From NCBI RefSeq assembly GCF_000213555.1, contig NZ_GL891979.1:701943-757937 (forward strand): a DNA stretch of 55,995 nt, written 5' to 3'. Numbering within the stretch: position 1 is the stretch's first letter; each line of letters opens with the position of its first letter. The translations under genes and the position numbers were made by a program. Under the pieces are notes generated by a model that did no database searches, was not told where the DNA came from, and saw only the letters and a program-made list of their open reading frames with translations. Positions 16,397 to 24,944 of the stretch are shown here, piece after piece. The stretch comes from Dysgonomonas gadei ATCC BAA-286. Lineage in GTDB: Bacteria > Bacteroidota > Bacteroidia > Bacteroidales > Dysgonomonadaceae.

Positions 16397-16825
16397 TTAT
16401 TTCTCGTTCAATTCCACATAATATTTGAACCTGTCGAGGATGGCCTGCCACCCGGCACGTTGCATATCTGCCGGATTCAGGGTTTCGGTGTCGAATGTCT
16501 CTGTGATCAGGGTATTATTATCCACATTGGTGAATAATATCTTTACCCTGCGTCCGTCGGCCATTGTATATATTATCTTTTCGTTTGGCACGATCTCATC
16601 GTACCGTCCTTCAAAGTCGAAACCTGCGCTGCGGTCTTTGGCTTCCATACGCCACCTGAACCACCCGCCCTGCTGAAGATCGTTGACGGCGGTAGGTGTA
16701 TGCCAGTCGTCAGACGCACAGTTCCAGTTGACTATGTGTTCAGGGTCTGTCCAGTATTCCCACACGATATGGGGCGACAGGTTGACCTGAACTTTTACGG
16801 TGATTTCTTTCTTTTCGTGTTCCAT
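16397..16825 (-). CDS. SRPBCC (AHSA1-like) protein
   Basis: The 142-residue protein is an activator-of-Hsp90-homologue-1-like START-fold domain: VNLSPHIVWEYWTDPEHIVN, WNCASDDWHTP, GGWFRWRMEAKD, FEGRYDEIVPNEKIIYTM, ending AGWQAILDRFKYYVEL. Cytoplasmic, hydrophobic-ligand-binding fold; no ligand can be named. Third gene of the minus-strand run AHSA1 (17695) - VOC (17237) - AHSA1 (16825), with gaps of 19-29 bases, so probably an operon. Confidence 0.9.
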   Translation of the reverse strand: MEHEKKEITVKVQVNLSPHIVWEYWTDPEHIVNWNCASDDWHTPTAVNDLQQGGWFRWRMEAKDRSAGFDFEGRYDEIVPNEKIIYTMADGRRVKILFTNVDNNTLITETFDTETLNPADMQRAGWQAILDRFKYYVELNEK

Positions 16826-16844
16826 CCTGTTGTTTTTTGAGGGG

Positions 16845-17237
16845 TTACTTCTCTGAGTGCAGTCCGAAGATATTCCCTTCGGTATCTACAGCAAGCGTAA
16901 TAAAGCCATATTCCCCTATCGGGAATTTTGGTTGGTGTATCTGCCCTCCTGCGGCTACTACCCGGCTCTCTTCCACAGAGCAATCGTCGCACCCGAAATA
17001 CACTACCGTGCTGTTGCCTCCGGCTTTCACGTCTTTCATCCATACCAGCGCTCCGGAAGCATTGGGGGCATCCATATCGTCTGCCATGGGAAACATTGCC
17101 ATGTTGTAGTCCGTCGCGCCTTCCATCGGCATATCGGTCAATTCCTTAGCCAGTACTGTTTCATAAAATTTGCGGGCACGGGCCATATCGTCTACATAGA
17201 TTTCAAACCATACTACGGGATTCGTCTTTGTTGCCAT
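16845..17237 (-). CDS. VOC family protein
   Basis: The 130-residue protein is a single glyoxalase/bleomycin-resistance fold domain: VVWFEIYVDDMARARKFYET, FPMADDMDAPNASGALVWM, VYFGCDDC, GGQIHQPKFPIGEYGFITLA, DTEGNIFGLHS. Typical of the small one-domain VOC proteins usually found beside AHSA1 genes. Middle gene of the three-gene operon; substrate unknown. Confidence 0.9.
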   Translation of the reverse strand: MATKTNPVVWFEIYVDDMARARKFYETVLAKELTDMPMEGATDYNMAMFPMADDMDAPNASGALVWMKDVKAGGNSTVVYFGCDDCSVEESRVVAAGGQIHQPKFPIGEYGFITLAVDTEGNIFGLHSEK

Positions 17238-17266
17238 ACTGATCTTGTTTTTTATTGGTAATTAAA

Positions 17267-17695
17267 TTATTTTGATAGAAAATTCCTGAGGGATGTTCCT
17301 AATATTTCCTCCCAGCCTGCCACATAGTTTTCGCGGGAGAAGTCAGCCCCGGCATCGGCAAAGTTTTCCACACCTGTGTGCGTAAGGGTGACTTTAGTAC
17401 CGTTGTCAACAGGCTGTAAATCCCATGTGACTACCGATTCGCCATTGCTCTGTGAGGGATGCGTCCATGTGTGGCTGAATCTTTTTTGCGGAACAATTTC
17501 TTTTATCACGCAACGGTGATGATAGATAACATCTTCGAAGGATACAGTAAAATTAAATTCGGCACCTTCTCTGAGTTCAAAGTCTTCGATGGTGAAATAC
17601 CATTCTTCCATCTGGTTTTTATCGGTGATCGCGTTCCATACCTTCGATAAAGGCACCGGATAAATTTCTTCTGTTATTATGGGGATATTATGCAT
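17267..17695 (-). CDS. SRPBCC (AHSA1-like) protein
   Basis: The 142-residue protein is a second START-fold domain, not closely similar to the one at 16397: IPIITEEIYPVPLSKVWNAI, WYFTIEDFELREGAEF, KRFSHTWTHPSQSNGES, VTLTHTGVENF, YVAGWEEILGTSLRNFL. First gene of the operon. The pairing of two AHSA1 proteins with a VOC protein suggests a shared small-molecule task, but nothing more specific can be read. Confidence 0.9.
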   Translation of the reverse strand: MHNIPIITEEIYPVPLSKVWNAITDKNQMEEWYFTIEDFELREGAEFNFTVSFEDVIYHHRCVIKEIVPQKRFSHTWTHPSQSNGESVVTWDLQPVDNGTKVTLTHTGVENFADAGADFSRENYVAGWEEILGTSLRNFLSK

Positions 17696-17905
17696 GAAAC
17701 AGTGTTTTAAATTGATACTGATATATTTCTTTAAACAGAAAAGTGAATATCTGTGTTCATTCGAAAGAGTTAATATGTAGTTAGTTATTGTTGGTAAAAT
17801 ATAAAAATGCCGGGGGTGGCATAATAAACTGCGTCAGCCGGATTCTTTTTAGCTAACGTATGAAGCCGGACATTTGGTGCCCGGCTATTGTAGTATATTT
17901 TTTTA

Positions 17906-18427
17906 ATGCGAATCAGTAGTTGCGCTTAAACGTTCATTTTGGCATTGCCCAAAACGAACCAAAAGGCTAGCGCTCCGCTCCTCGGCGACCCAAAACCGTT
18001 TTGCCGGCTGAATCAAACACACGGGCTATCGCCCCGTTTGATTCTATGCCGTCTGCAACGGATTGGGTACCCCGCCTGCGTCACTAATGCGCAAGGGCTG
18101 GCGCACGCGGGGCTAAAGCCTGAAAAATCTCTGTCTTGTCGCCGCATCGCGATTCCGGCCTCATTCCGCAGGCGGGGTACCCAATCCGTAAAGCGGAGGT
18201 GTAGGGCAAAATAGGGTAACTGCTATACACAGCTGATAATCCGGCTAGAGATGATTCCGTATTATTTTGCCCCACCGGAGCTGCGGTTTTGGGTCGCCGG
18301 AGGGATGCAGCCTTGATTTTTTGTTTCGTTTTGCATCAAGGCAAAATGAAAAACAAGACGGCAGGCGCGTTAGAAAAAAATAGAACAATTTTATACTACA
18401 ATAATTATTTTAACTACTGATTGGTAT
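17906..18427. repeat. Interspersed repeat, copy C (522 bp)
   Basis: The ends AATCAGTAGTT (17911-17921) and AACTACTGATT (18412-18422) are inverted. Inside, a perfect 22-bp inverted repeat (18059-18080 against 18167-18188, core GGGTACCCCGCC) makes the copy nearly palindromic. The right half is almost identical to the reverse complement of copy D. Frames inside are not considered genes. Confidence 0.88.
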
Positions 18428-18476
18428 TTTTACTTAATTGTTATAGGATATCTATCTGATTATTGAGGGTTTAACT

Positions 18477-19487
18477 TTATTCTATCACAAATACCACCGT
18501 GCCTTCCACGGGGAAGGTATCATAGATAAATTTGGCATGCGAAGTAGCATTACGCACACACATATGCGACCGTGGAGTAGTTCCCAGCGAAGCGCTGTAT
18601 TCTATAAAATCTTTGCGGGGAGCATTCACCGGCACGCCGTGCAGGTATCCGCCATTGGTAAACCGGCTGGCGTAAGGAGCAAAGCCGCCTGTTTCGGTAG
18701 TGCCGTCGACAAGGAAAAACATCTTATATTTCTTCTCCTGTATGACGAACATCCCCAATGGAGTTTCCTGCTGATGGGGCGGTTTGTGCAATCCGGTAGT
18801 CACAGGATTCATGCTTCTTATCATCCACTTGTCCCCCTCCTTTTGCAGCGTGACCACATTCTCATTTATGCGATCTACAAATATGGCACTGCGGAAGGCT
18901 ATACTATCTGCTATTTCTTTCACATACTTACGGGGGACCAGCCATTCGCCGGGAAAGTATACGGTCTCTATTTTTTCAAACTTTGTGCTGTCTGTTCCTT
19001 TTATCAGTTTCACCAGCGAACCGTCCCTGCCGTAACGCTCGGGAACTACGGTGTCCTGAAGGGAATATAAGGGTACCGACTGGTAACGTTCTACATCGTA
19101 ATTGTCGGATATACGTTTATATACATTGCGGTGATATTCTTTTACCAGCGGGGCTTCCCCGTTGTTGTTCCTGTAATTTTGCAGAATGCCCCACGACGAA
19201 TGCTCTATCTGCATGGAATCTATGGTTTTCAGCCCAGCTTTGATCTTCTCCCATTGAAACCGCCTTGTGGTATCTTTGTAGGGGTAAGTATCTTCGAGCG
19301 TGTACTTATCGTAGAGAAGTTCCTTTTCTACGGTGACTGTATCTGTTTTCTTTGTCTCATCTTTATCCTTTACAGCCACCGTATCTTGCGAGGGGGGATC
19401 TGTGGGTTGGGGATCAACATTTTTCTGCCTGCACGAATTTAATATAAGAATAGTGATAACTAGGAGAGTCGTAGTTATTTTAGCCAT
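18477..19487 (-). CDS. L,D-transpeptidase family lipoprotein
   Basis: The 336-residue protein has a lipoprotein signal (LVITILILNSC, lipidated Cys19), an acidic/Pro linker, and a C-terminal YkuD-type domain. The catalytic region shows GGYLHGVPVNAPR and, about 25 residues on, SHMCVRNATSHAKF, a variant of the S-H-G-C-V-R motif with Met for Gly; Cys is the nucleophile. It would form 3-3 peptidoglycan cross-links or attach proteins in the periplasm. The stop lies 50 bases from repeat copy C. Confidence 0.85.
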   Translation of the reverse strand: MAKITTTLLVITILILNSCRQKNVDPQPTDPPSQDTVAVKDKDETKKTDTVTVEKELLYDKYTLEDTYPYKDTTRRFQWEKIKAGLKTIDSMQIEHSSWGILQNYRNNNGEAPLVKEYHRNVYKRISDNYDVERYQSVPLYSLQDTVVPERYGRDGSLVKLIKGTDSTKFEKIETVYFPGEWLVPRKYVKEIADSIAFRSAIFVDRINENVVTLQKEGDKWMIRSMNPVTTGLHKPPHQQETPLGMFVIQEKKYKMFFLVDGTTETGGFAPYASRFTNGGYLHGVPVNAPRKDFIEYSASLGTTPRSHMCVRNATSHAKFIYDTFPVEGTVVFVIE

Positions 19488-19918
19488 AAACTTTTGTTTT
19501 TGTATTTATTGTGAATATCCGTTTATCCCTAAGAATACGAATGATTTCCTTCTTGTTGCTATTTTTACAATTATTTCTTCTTTATAAAAATATTAACTTT
19601 TTATTATAAAAACAAAGAAGACGCTTTATTGTTTCCCATATTTACAAAATAAGCCCGTTCTGCCGGCTTATTTAAAAAGGTTGAGATTGTATAAGTTCTT
19701 TTTTTATAAAAATGGCGGTGATATCAACCGGTAATTAAAATTTAGCATTATTCGAAAGTTTTCTATGCTTTAAACATACAGATAAAGAGATATTTACCTG
19801 TATTGTTTCCTAAAAATACCAAAAGTGAAAGAAGGATAGCTGTTATGCATGAAATAATTGAAGAATTTCGTATATTTACAGAAGTATTCTACTCCTTATT
19901 TCTATAAATATCAGCATT
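19488..19918. other. Divergent intergenic region
   Basis: No gene. AAATAAGCC (19647-19655) and GGCTTATTT (19665-19673) form a hairpin; purpose unclear. It contains the promoters of the divergent L,D-transpeptidase and the gene at 19919. Confidence 0.4.
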
Positions 19919-20701
19919 ATGAATAAACAAAGCATTACATTTCTGTTCTTGATGTTGTTTGCTTTACAAATGGCATATTCGCAAGTACCGGCAGTGAGGG
20001 GACAGATAACTTCGACAGAAGACAAAAGGGTACTACCGGCTGTTATGATATCTAATACATCGCGACAAATAAAGAGTGTCTCGGATAGCAAAGGAAATTA
20101 TACAATACGCGCCGGGGTGGGCGATACACTCCGTTTCTCACTGATAGGATTTAAAATCAAACAGATAGTTGTAAGCAGTCCTGTGTGCGATATTGCCCTC
20201 GATACGGACAAACACGTTATGGGTAAGGGGACTCCCGGATCTGTTTATTCCCTTATAGAGAAACGGGAAGACAATATCTATCTGGTAGACGACAATGTGA
20301 TCTCAAAAGATTCGTTGCTCAGGATAGATCCTTCTACAATAGAATCTATCAGCATACTCAAAGACGGTGATATGCACCCCATCAATAAGCCTGTGACCAT
20401 AAGCATCAAGTTGAAACCCATTTACGAAGCCATCGTTATGGAATCCGGCTATGAAACATTCCTGGTCACTCAGCGGCCGAAAAATTTCTATACGGAATCG
20501 TCACTGAAGACTAAAAATGTATTCCTTGTGAATGAATGGAATTACCGCTGCGACAATCCCATGCTATACAGCCCGCTGATCTATGAAGCAAAAATAGATT
20601 ACAATCCACAGAACGAATACGGGCTGGATGTGGAATACCGCTTGTACATGTTTTTCAGGTATATGGATAAAAAATACAGGCTGGGACTCGAAAACTGGTA
20701 A
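19919..20701 (+). CDS. Secreted carboxypeptidase-regulatory-like (TonB-plug-like) protein
   Basis: The 260-residue protein has a signal peptide (FLFLMLFALQMAYSQ), then a CarboxypepD_reg-like Ig domain (VRGQITSTEDKRVLPAVMIS to FSLIGFKIKQIVV). A region resembling a TonB plug follows (LLRIDPSTIESISILKDGDM), and then an unassigned end without a barrel. It is therefore a free-standing relative of the N-terminal part of SusC-type proteins. Function unknown. It precedes the DUF4421 gene, which has its own promoter. Confidence 0.75.
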   Translation: MNKQSITFLFLMLFALQMAYSQVPAVRGQITSTEDKRVLPAVMISNTSRQIKSVSDSKGNYTIRAGVGDTLRFSLIGFKIKQIVVSSPVCDIALDTDKHVMGKGTPGSVYSLIEKREDNIYLVDDNVISKDSLLRIDPSTIESISILKDGDMHPINKPVTISIKLKPIYEAIVMESGYETFLVTQRPKNFYTESSLKTKNVFLVNEWNYRCDNPMLYSPLIYEAKIDYNPQNEYGLDVEYRLYMFFRYMDKKYRLGLENW

Positions 20702-20754
20702 GTTTTGTGAAAATTTGCGACAAAATCCGTTCACAAATCAAATTATTCCTGTCT

Positions 20755-20789
20755 TTTTGATTGAGGTTAATGCCTTTATACTATTTTTG
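20755..20789 (+). promoter_or_regulatory. Promoter of the DUF4421 gene
   Basis: TTTTG at 20755-20759 and TATTTTTG at 20782-20789 (22-bp spacer) fit the -33/-7 consensus. They place the transcript start shortly before the ATG at 20836, supporting that start. Confidence 0.6.
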
Positions 20790-20835
20790 CGCTTAATCCG
20801 TTTCCTTAATAAAATAAAGAGAGCAAGTATATATA

Positions 20836-21836
20836 ATGCCGGCATTAATCAAAAAACGAAACCGCTTATCAAGAGCCTGGTGTATAATTATATTGGTATT
20901 TTTGGTACTCGTGTCCAATACGGATTTTCACAGACCGACAGTACCTATATCGGTTTCTTTGAGCAGCCTCTCTCGGTGCGTACCTACTTCATGGATAAGT
21001 TTACCGTGCTTTCGCACCAGCAGGGCGACCACGACGATGAAACCTCTTACCGCTCCAATGCTCCTTTTGGCATCGGCTTTGGCTTTTCGTACAAAAATGT
21101 CTCGCTGAGCGGTGCCTATGGTTTCGATTTCATGCGTGACAAGAAACGGGGAAAGACCCGCTCATTCGACTTTCAGTATCATCATTACGGGCGGAAGTTT
21201 GTTTACGATATATTTTTCCAGAACTATAAAGGCTTATATACCGAACCCGAAAACGATAGATATGAATTGTATCCCGACATAAAGCTGAAGCAATACGGAG
21301 TATATGGACAGTATGTCTTCAACGGCAATAAGTTTTCCTATCCGGCAGCCTTCAATCAGAGCGAAAAGCAATTGAAATCGGCCGGGAGTTTCCTGCTTGG
21401 AGGTGCAGTGTACTTCAATGAAGCCCGCGCCGATAGTTCACTGGTGTTTGATGGCGGTCACAAACTAAAAAATTATCAGGTGGGTGTAAATGGAGGTTAT
21501 GCCTATACGTGGGTTGCCAACAAGCGGATATATGTTTCGCTGTCTCTTTCGGTGGCGGCGAATGTAGGTTTTGAAAATATAGACGGAAGAAAAAATAAGG
21601 TGAAAGTATATCCATCCTTTTTTCCCCGCTTCTCGATGGGATGCAACCACGATACGTGGTCGGTAGGAGCATCGGTGGTCAACAACCGGGTGTATATTCT
21701 CTATACAGCCCCTTCAAAAATGGCATTCGATGCGGGGGCAATCCAGTTCTCGGTTATCAAGCGATTTGGAAAAGCGCCTAAGTTTCTCGAAAACCAGAAG
21801 ATAATAGATAAATATAACGAATACAGGTTTTGGTAG
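20836..21836 (+). pseudogene. DUF4421 outer-membrane beta-barrel protein with a frameshift in the signal peptide
   Basis: From the ATG at 20836 one frame gives a good signal peptide (MPALIKKRNRLSRAWCIIIL, then VFLVLVSNT). The mature protein lies in another frame from about 20930 (GFSQTDSTYIGFFEQPLSVR) to 21836. One missing base near 20925-20931 would join them as SNT-GFSQ-TDSTYI. The mature part is a DUF4421 barrel: alternating strands (FGIGFGFSYKNVSLSGAYGF, VYGQYVFNG, VGVNGGYAYTWV) and a C-terminal IQFSVIKRFG-type strand. No start codon with a signal peptide exists in the long frame. Either a real inactivation or a sequencing error. Confidence 0.75.
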
Positions 21837-21896
21837 GGGAGGCTAAAAATAAAATCCAGGAATCTCAAGTAAAAGTATGGGATATGACATAAAAAT

Positions 21897-21940
21897 GGGC
21901 TGTCTCAAAAGTCTTTTTACTTTAGGAACAGCCCCTTTTC
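21897..21940. terminator. Terminator between convergent genes
   Basis: GGGCTGT (21897-21903) pairs with ACAGCCC (21928-21934), with extra AAAAGT/ACTTT pairing inside and a T-rich tail. Confidence 0.7.
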
Positions 21941-21958
21941 CATGTTATTCTCGTATCG

Positions 21959-22315
21959 TCAGTTTCTTCTCCGGCGATTCTCCTGCATTTTCTTCTGATG
22001 CTCATCAAATTTCTTTTGCTGGTCTTCGGTCAGTACAGCCTTAATAGCGGCAGTACGTTCTTCCAGATTCTTCTGGAATTGAGCTCTTAGCTTTTCCCGG
22101 TCGGTTTCTTTGCTATCGTCGGCTAGCGGCTGGGCAAATTTCAGGTTTATTTCATATACTTTCTTTTGCTGGTCTTCTGTCAGGCTGAGTTCCTTTACCA
22201 GTGTTTCAGTTTGTCTTTTGGCTCTTTCTTCAGGTGTGGAACGTTGTCTCTGTTGGGCGAATACTCCACTTGTAGCGAACAATGCAATTGTAAGAAACAA
22301 TACTAACTTCTTCAT
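21959..22315 (-). CDS. DUF4890-like periplasmic protein
   Basis: The 118-residue protein has a signal peptide (MKKLVLFLTIALFATSGVFA), then two LTEDQQKK motifs (LSLTEDQQKKVYEINLKF, VLTEDQQKKFDEHQKK) in a charged helical body resembling Spy/CpxP-type stress proteins, and a basic end (QENRRRRN). Probably a small periplasmic chaperone-like or metal-stress protein; role not proven. Monocistronic. Confidence 0.85.
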   Translation of the reverse strand: MKKLVLFLTIALFATSGVFAQQRQRSTPEERAKRQTETLVKELSLTEDQQKKVYEINLKFAQPLADDSKETDREKLRAQFQKNLEERTAAIKAVLTEDQQKKFDEHQKKMQENRRRRN

Positions 22316-22407
22316 AGATTATAAAAATTAAGTTATACATACCGTCTACTATGACTATCGAAACCTGAAAAAGTAAATTCGGAAAGTCGTCTTTTTTAGT
22401 TAAATAA

Positions 22408-23136
22408 TCATAAAACAAAAAAGTATACACCCAATACAGCACCTACAATAAGAATGGATGCGATAACAGAGGCATACATCGTATCGGTGGAAATCTTAAA
22501 TACATTCCTGATCCGTTCCTGGCTGATAGTCCACAGCGTGCCGCTAAAAAACAAGCTGCCGATAAGGAATGTGGGGTCGTAGGCAATGAAGAACATCCAG
22601 AGCAGCCCCATGAGTGCAAAGCTCAGATAGATGGATAGCAATATCCATCCCGCCGTCTTTTTCATCCAGAAGAGTATGGCTGCCAATGGCGTGATGATGA
22701 CAGGAAACAGGAATATAACTACGCTGAAATCCCATCTCGAATCCTGAAACAGTCCTGTAATCAGGTCGAACTGGGTAATAATCTGCAACAGGCCAATAGC
22801 AAGGAATATAATAGCAATGGTATTAATCAGTCTGGGCGATTTGCGGGCATCGTCTTCGTTGTCCTGTATAGGGCTTATGTAATCCATAATACCGGAGCCT
22901 TTTTCTTTCAGCGTATTCTTTATCTCCTCCCTATGTTCCTTTTTTAAGGCGAGTTCCTGCCGTTCAGCTTCCAGTTCGGCTATAGCCCTGTTTTTATCAT
23001 CGGGGGTAAGATCGCGGGCATCGAGTTCGTCCCGGGCGGTCTTCACGGCTTCGGGGCGGTAGTTTTCGGGGTTCTCTATAATCCGCAGCAGGGCGGTTAC
23101 AGAATATGTTTTATATACTTCAGATAACTGGCTCAT
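22408..23136 (-). CDS. Hypothetical multi-pass membrane protein
   Basis: 242 residues; not recognised. Residues 1-95 are a charged, coiled-coil-prone cytoplasmic part (IENPENYRPEAVKTARDELD, ELEAERQELALKKEHREEIK). Four or five transmembrane segments follow (e.g. LINTIAIIFLAIGLLQIITQ, VVIFLFPVIITPLAAILFW, WILLSIYLSFALMGLLW, ASVIASILIVGAVLGVYFF). The N-terminal IIENPENYRPEAVKTAR resembles the start of small Bacteroidetes proteins with a membrane tail. No enzyme motif. Confidence 0.8.
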   Translation of the reverse strand: MSQLSEVYKTYSVTALLRIIENPENYRPEAVKTARDELDARDLTPDDKNRAIAELEAERQELALKKEHREEIKNTLKEKGSGIMDYISPIQDNEDDARKSPRLINTIAIIFLAIGLLQIITQFDLITGLFQDSRWDFSVVIFLFPVIITPLAAILFWMKKTAGWILLSIYLSFALMGLLWMFFIAYDPTFLIGSLFFSGTLWTISQERIRNVFKISTDTMYASVIASILIVGAVLGVYFFVL

Positions 23137-23285
23137 ATTTCGTCATTGTTTACACGGTAAAGATAAGATATTTATGCGAATCCGTAGCTTTAAAGGCCGG
23201 ACGGAAATAAACGCTGAAAATATTGTGTAGTAGAAATCACCTTATAAAATCACATATTTGCAAACTGATGCTAATGCTTTTTACC

Positions 23286-23293
23286 TATCTTTG
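23286..23293 (+). promoter_or_regulatory. -7 box of the GNAT gene
   Basis: TATCTTTG fits TAnnTTTG; a TTTG lies at 23257-23260. The start codon is at 23343. Confidence 0.5.
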
Positions 23294-23342
23294 AAAATAA
23301 TAGTTGTTAGAAAAGGATTAGACAATATCATAAAAAAACAAT

Positions 23343-23792
23343 ATGAAGATAATATCCGTCAAAGAGACTCCCGGATATAAGGATAAAGCGATAGATTATA
23401 TCAGTAGCAAATGGTCGGCTTCCCGTATCATTTATGACGATTGCATTTCCCATTGTCTTACATCTCCCAGCCCTGTTCCCCAATGGTATCTGCTGGAAAA
23501 AGAAAATAAAATAATAGGATGTGCAGGACTGGTAACAAACGATTTTATCAGTCGTATGGATCTATATCCCTGGGTATGTGCTGTATTTATTGAAGAAAAG
23601 CACCGGGGAAATGCATATGGTTCCCTCTTGCTGGAGCAAGCAAAAGAAGACACCCGTAAAGCGGGTTTCCACAGCCTTTATCTTTGCACGGACCATATCG
23701 GTTTTTACGAAAAATATGGATTCCGGTATATCGGGCAAGGCTATCATCCATGGAACGAGGAATCGAGGATTTATGAGTTTACGGGTCTCTGA
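23343..23792 (+). CDS. GNAT family N-acetyltransferase
   Basis: The 149-residue GNAT fold protein has an acetyl-CoA loop (VFIEEKHRGNAYGSLLLEQA, the R/Q-x-x-G-x-G/A region), LYLCTDHIGFYEKYGFRYIG as the C-terminal strand-helix, and WYLLEKENKIIGCAGLV as the central strands. Substrate unknown. Convergent with the CDGSH gene, 12 bases apart. Confidence 0.92.
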   Translation: MKIISVKETPGYKDKAIDYISSKWSASRIIYDDCISHCLTSPSPVPQWYLLEKENKIIGCAGLVTNDFISRMDLYPWVCAVFIEEKHRGNAYGSLLLEQAKEDTRKAGFHSLYLCTDHIGFYEKYGFRYIGQGYHPWNEESRIYEFTGL

Positions 23793-23804
23793 ATTAAAAA
23801 TACT

Positions 23805-24503
23805 TTATTCAGGAATTTCTTCCTTGTTCCCTTCTCTATCCTCCATATGACGGGCATCACAAAACGGCTTGTTCCGTGATTTACCGCAACGGCAAAGAGT
23901 CATCCTGTTGCGTGCGGCGTATGGGCGTCCGTTGGCATCTTCTACACTGATGCCTCCTTTCAGCCATATAGGCCCGTGTGTTTCGGCTACCGTATCTTCG
24001 AGGATACTTATTTCCTGAGCAAGTTCGGGTTCTATCCTTTTCCCGTCTTTGGTTACGGCAGTGAGGCGTCCACTGGGGCAATTGCAACATTGCCGGATAA
24101 CAGTCTCTATGGTTTCTTCATCGTCGCCTTCTTGCACCAAATCCCATGTGGTCCCGTTGGTGTCACAGAAACGGGCTACTGCACAGAGGTTCTGCGCATC
24201 TAGCATATCTATACGTTTACCTTCCGTAAACAGAGCTGTTTGCTCATACGGGCGGTGAGTGGCGGTTTCTTTTCCATAAAATCCCTGCAAATGTGAGCCA
24301 TCACAGTAGGGCTTATTATTCGATCTCCCGCACCGGCACAAATGATAGGTTTGCTGCAATGGGAACGTTCTGATATGCTCATAACCTGTCGATGCTCCGT
24401 TTTCATTGTATAGATAGCCCAATTGGTCGAGTGGCACATTTCCCGTCACTTCGTAAGGGCCATTTTCCAGCACTTTTACTTTTTTCGGATCTTGTGTGTT
24501 CAT
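23805..24503 (-). CDS. Iron-sulfur protein with two CDGSH motifs and a Fer4_19-like middle
   Basis: The 232-residue protein has two mitoNEET-type motifs binding [2Fe-2S] by three Cys and one His: CRCGRSNNKPYCDGSH (Cys56, 58, 67, His71) and CRCGKSRNKPFCDARH (Cys204, 206, 215, His219). Between them is a Cys-containing domain, with CAVARFC (107, 113) and CCNCPSGRLTAV (139-142), of the divergent 4Fe-4S (Fer4_19) type. Likely a cytoplasmic redox or cluster-transfer protein. The second motif has Ala-Arg where the first has Gly-Ser. Confidence 0.92.
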   Translation of the reverse strand: MNTQDPKKVKVLENGPYEVTGNVPLDQLGYLYNENGASTGYEHIRTFPLQQTYHLCRCGRSNNKPYCDGSHLQGFYGKETATHRPYEQTALFTEGKRIDMLDAQNLCAVARFCDTNGTTWDLVQEGDDEETIETVIRQCCNCPSGRLTAVTKDGKRIEPELAQEISILEDTVAETHGPIWLKGGISVEDANGRPYAARNRMTLCRCGKSRNKPFCDARHMEDREGNKEEIPE

Positions 24504-24734
24504 AGCTTTGTTCTTTTAAGATCTGAAGCCGTCCCTGATTTTATTTCTTCCGTTTCATATTGTCATATACAGAGCTTCCCTGTTTCCTTTTTTCGAGGAC
24601 CTTCCCTTATTATTTAAGATGACAGAGAAAAGATTTATATCATAATGACAGCAAAACTTCGATAATTTCTTAGTTGTATTCAATCTTAACAAACTGCTAC
24701 ATGATAAGTTTACGGATTTACCGCGAAAAATAAA
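24504..24734. other. Intergenic stretch upstream of the CDGSH gene
   Basis: No supported gene; frames here are short and unsupported. Confidence 0.3.
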
Positions 24735-24737
24735 AAA

Positions 24738-24766
24738 AAAGTCCGCAACATCACATCGCAGACTTT
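24738..24766 (-). terminator. Terminator of the fucosidase gene
   Basis: On the minus strand AAAGTC...GACTTT closes a stem with GCGATG..GC pairing, followed by a long T-run. Confidence 0.8.
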
Positions 24767-24944
24767 CCTAAACCTTAACACAAACTTTACAAAACTACAC
24801 GCCGTTATAACTGTAAACGGACGTATTATGTTCACGGGAATTTGATATTTAACATTATTATTAGATATTTTAAGAATTCTGTTATCTGAAAAGGCTTTTG
24901 ACGAGTAAAAGTATATTTATTTTTTATGGTTTTATGGCTTTTTT

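Noticed and set aside
20628..20930. N-terminal part of the long frame ending in DUF4421, as a gene start
   Set aside because: It overlaps the end of the 19919 gene in another frame, has no signal peptide, and the promoter and signal peptide at 20755-20920 lie in a different frame.
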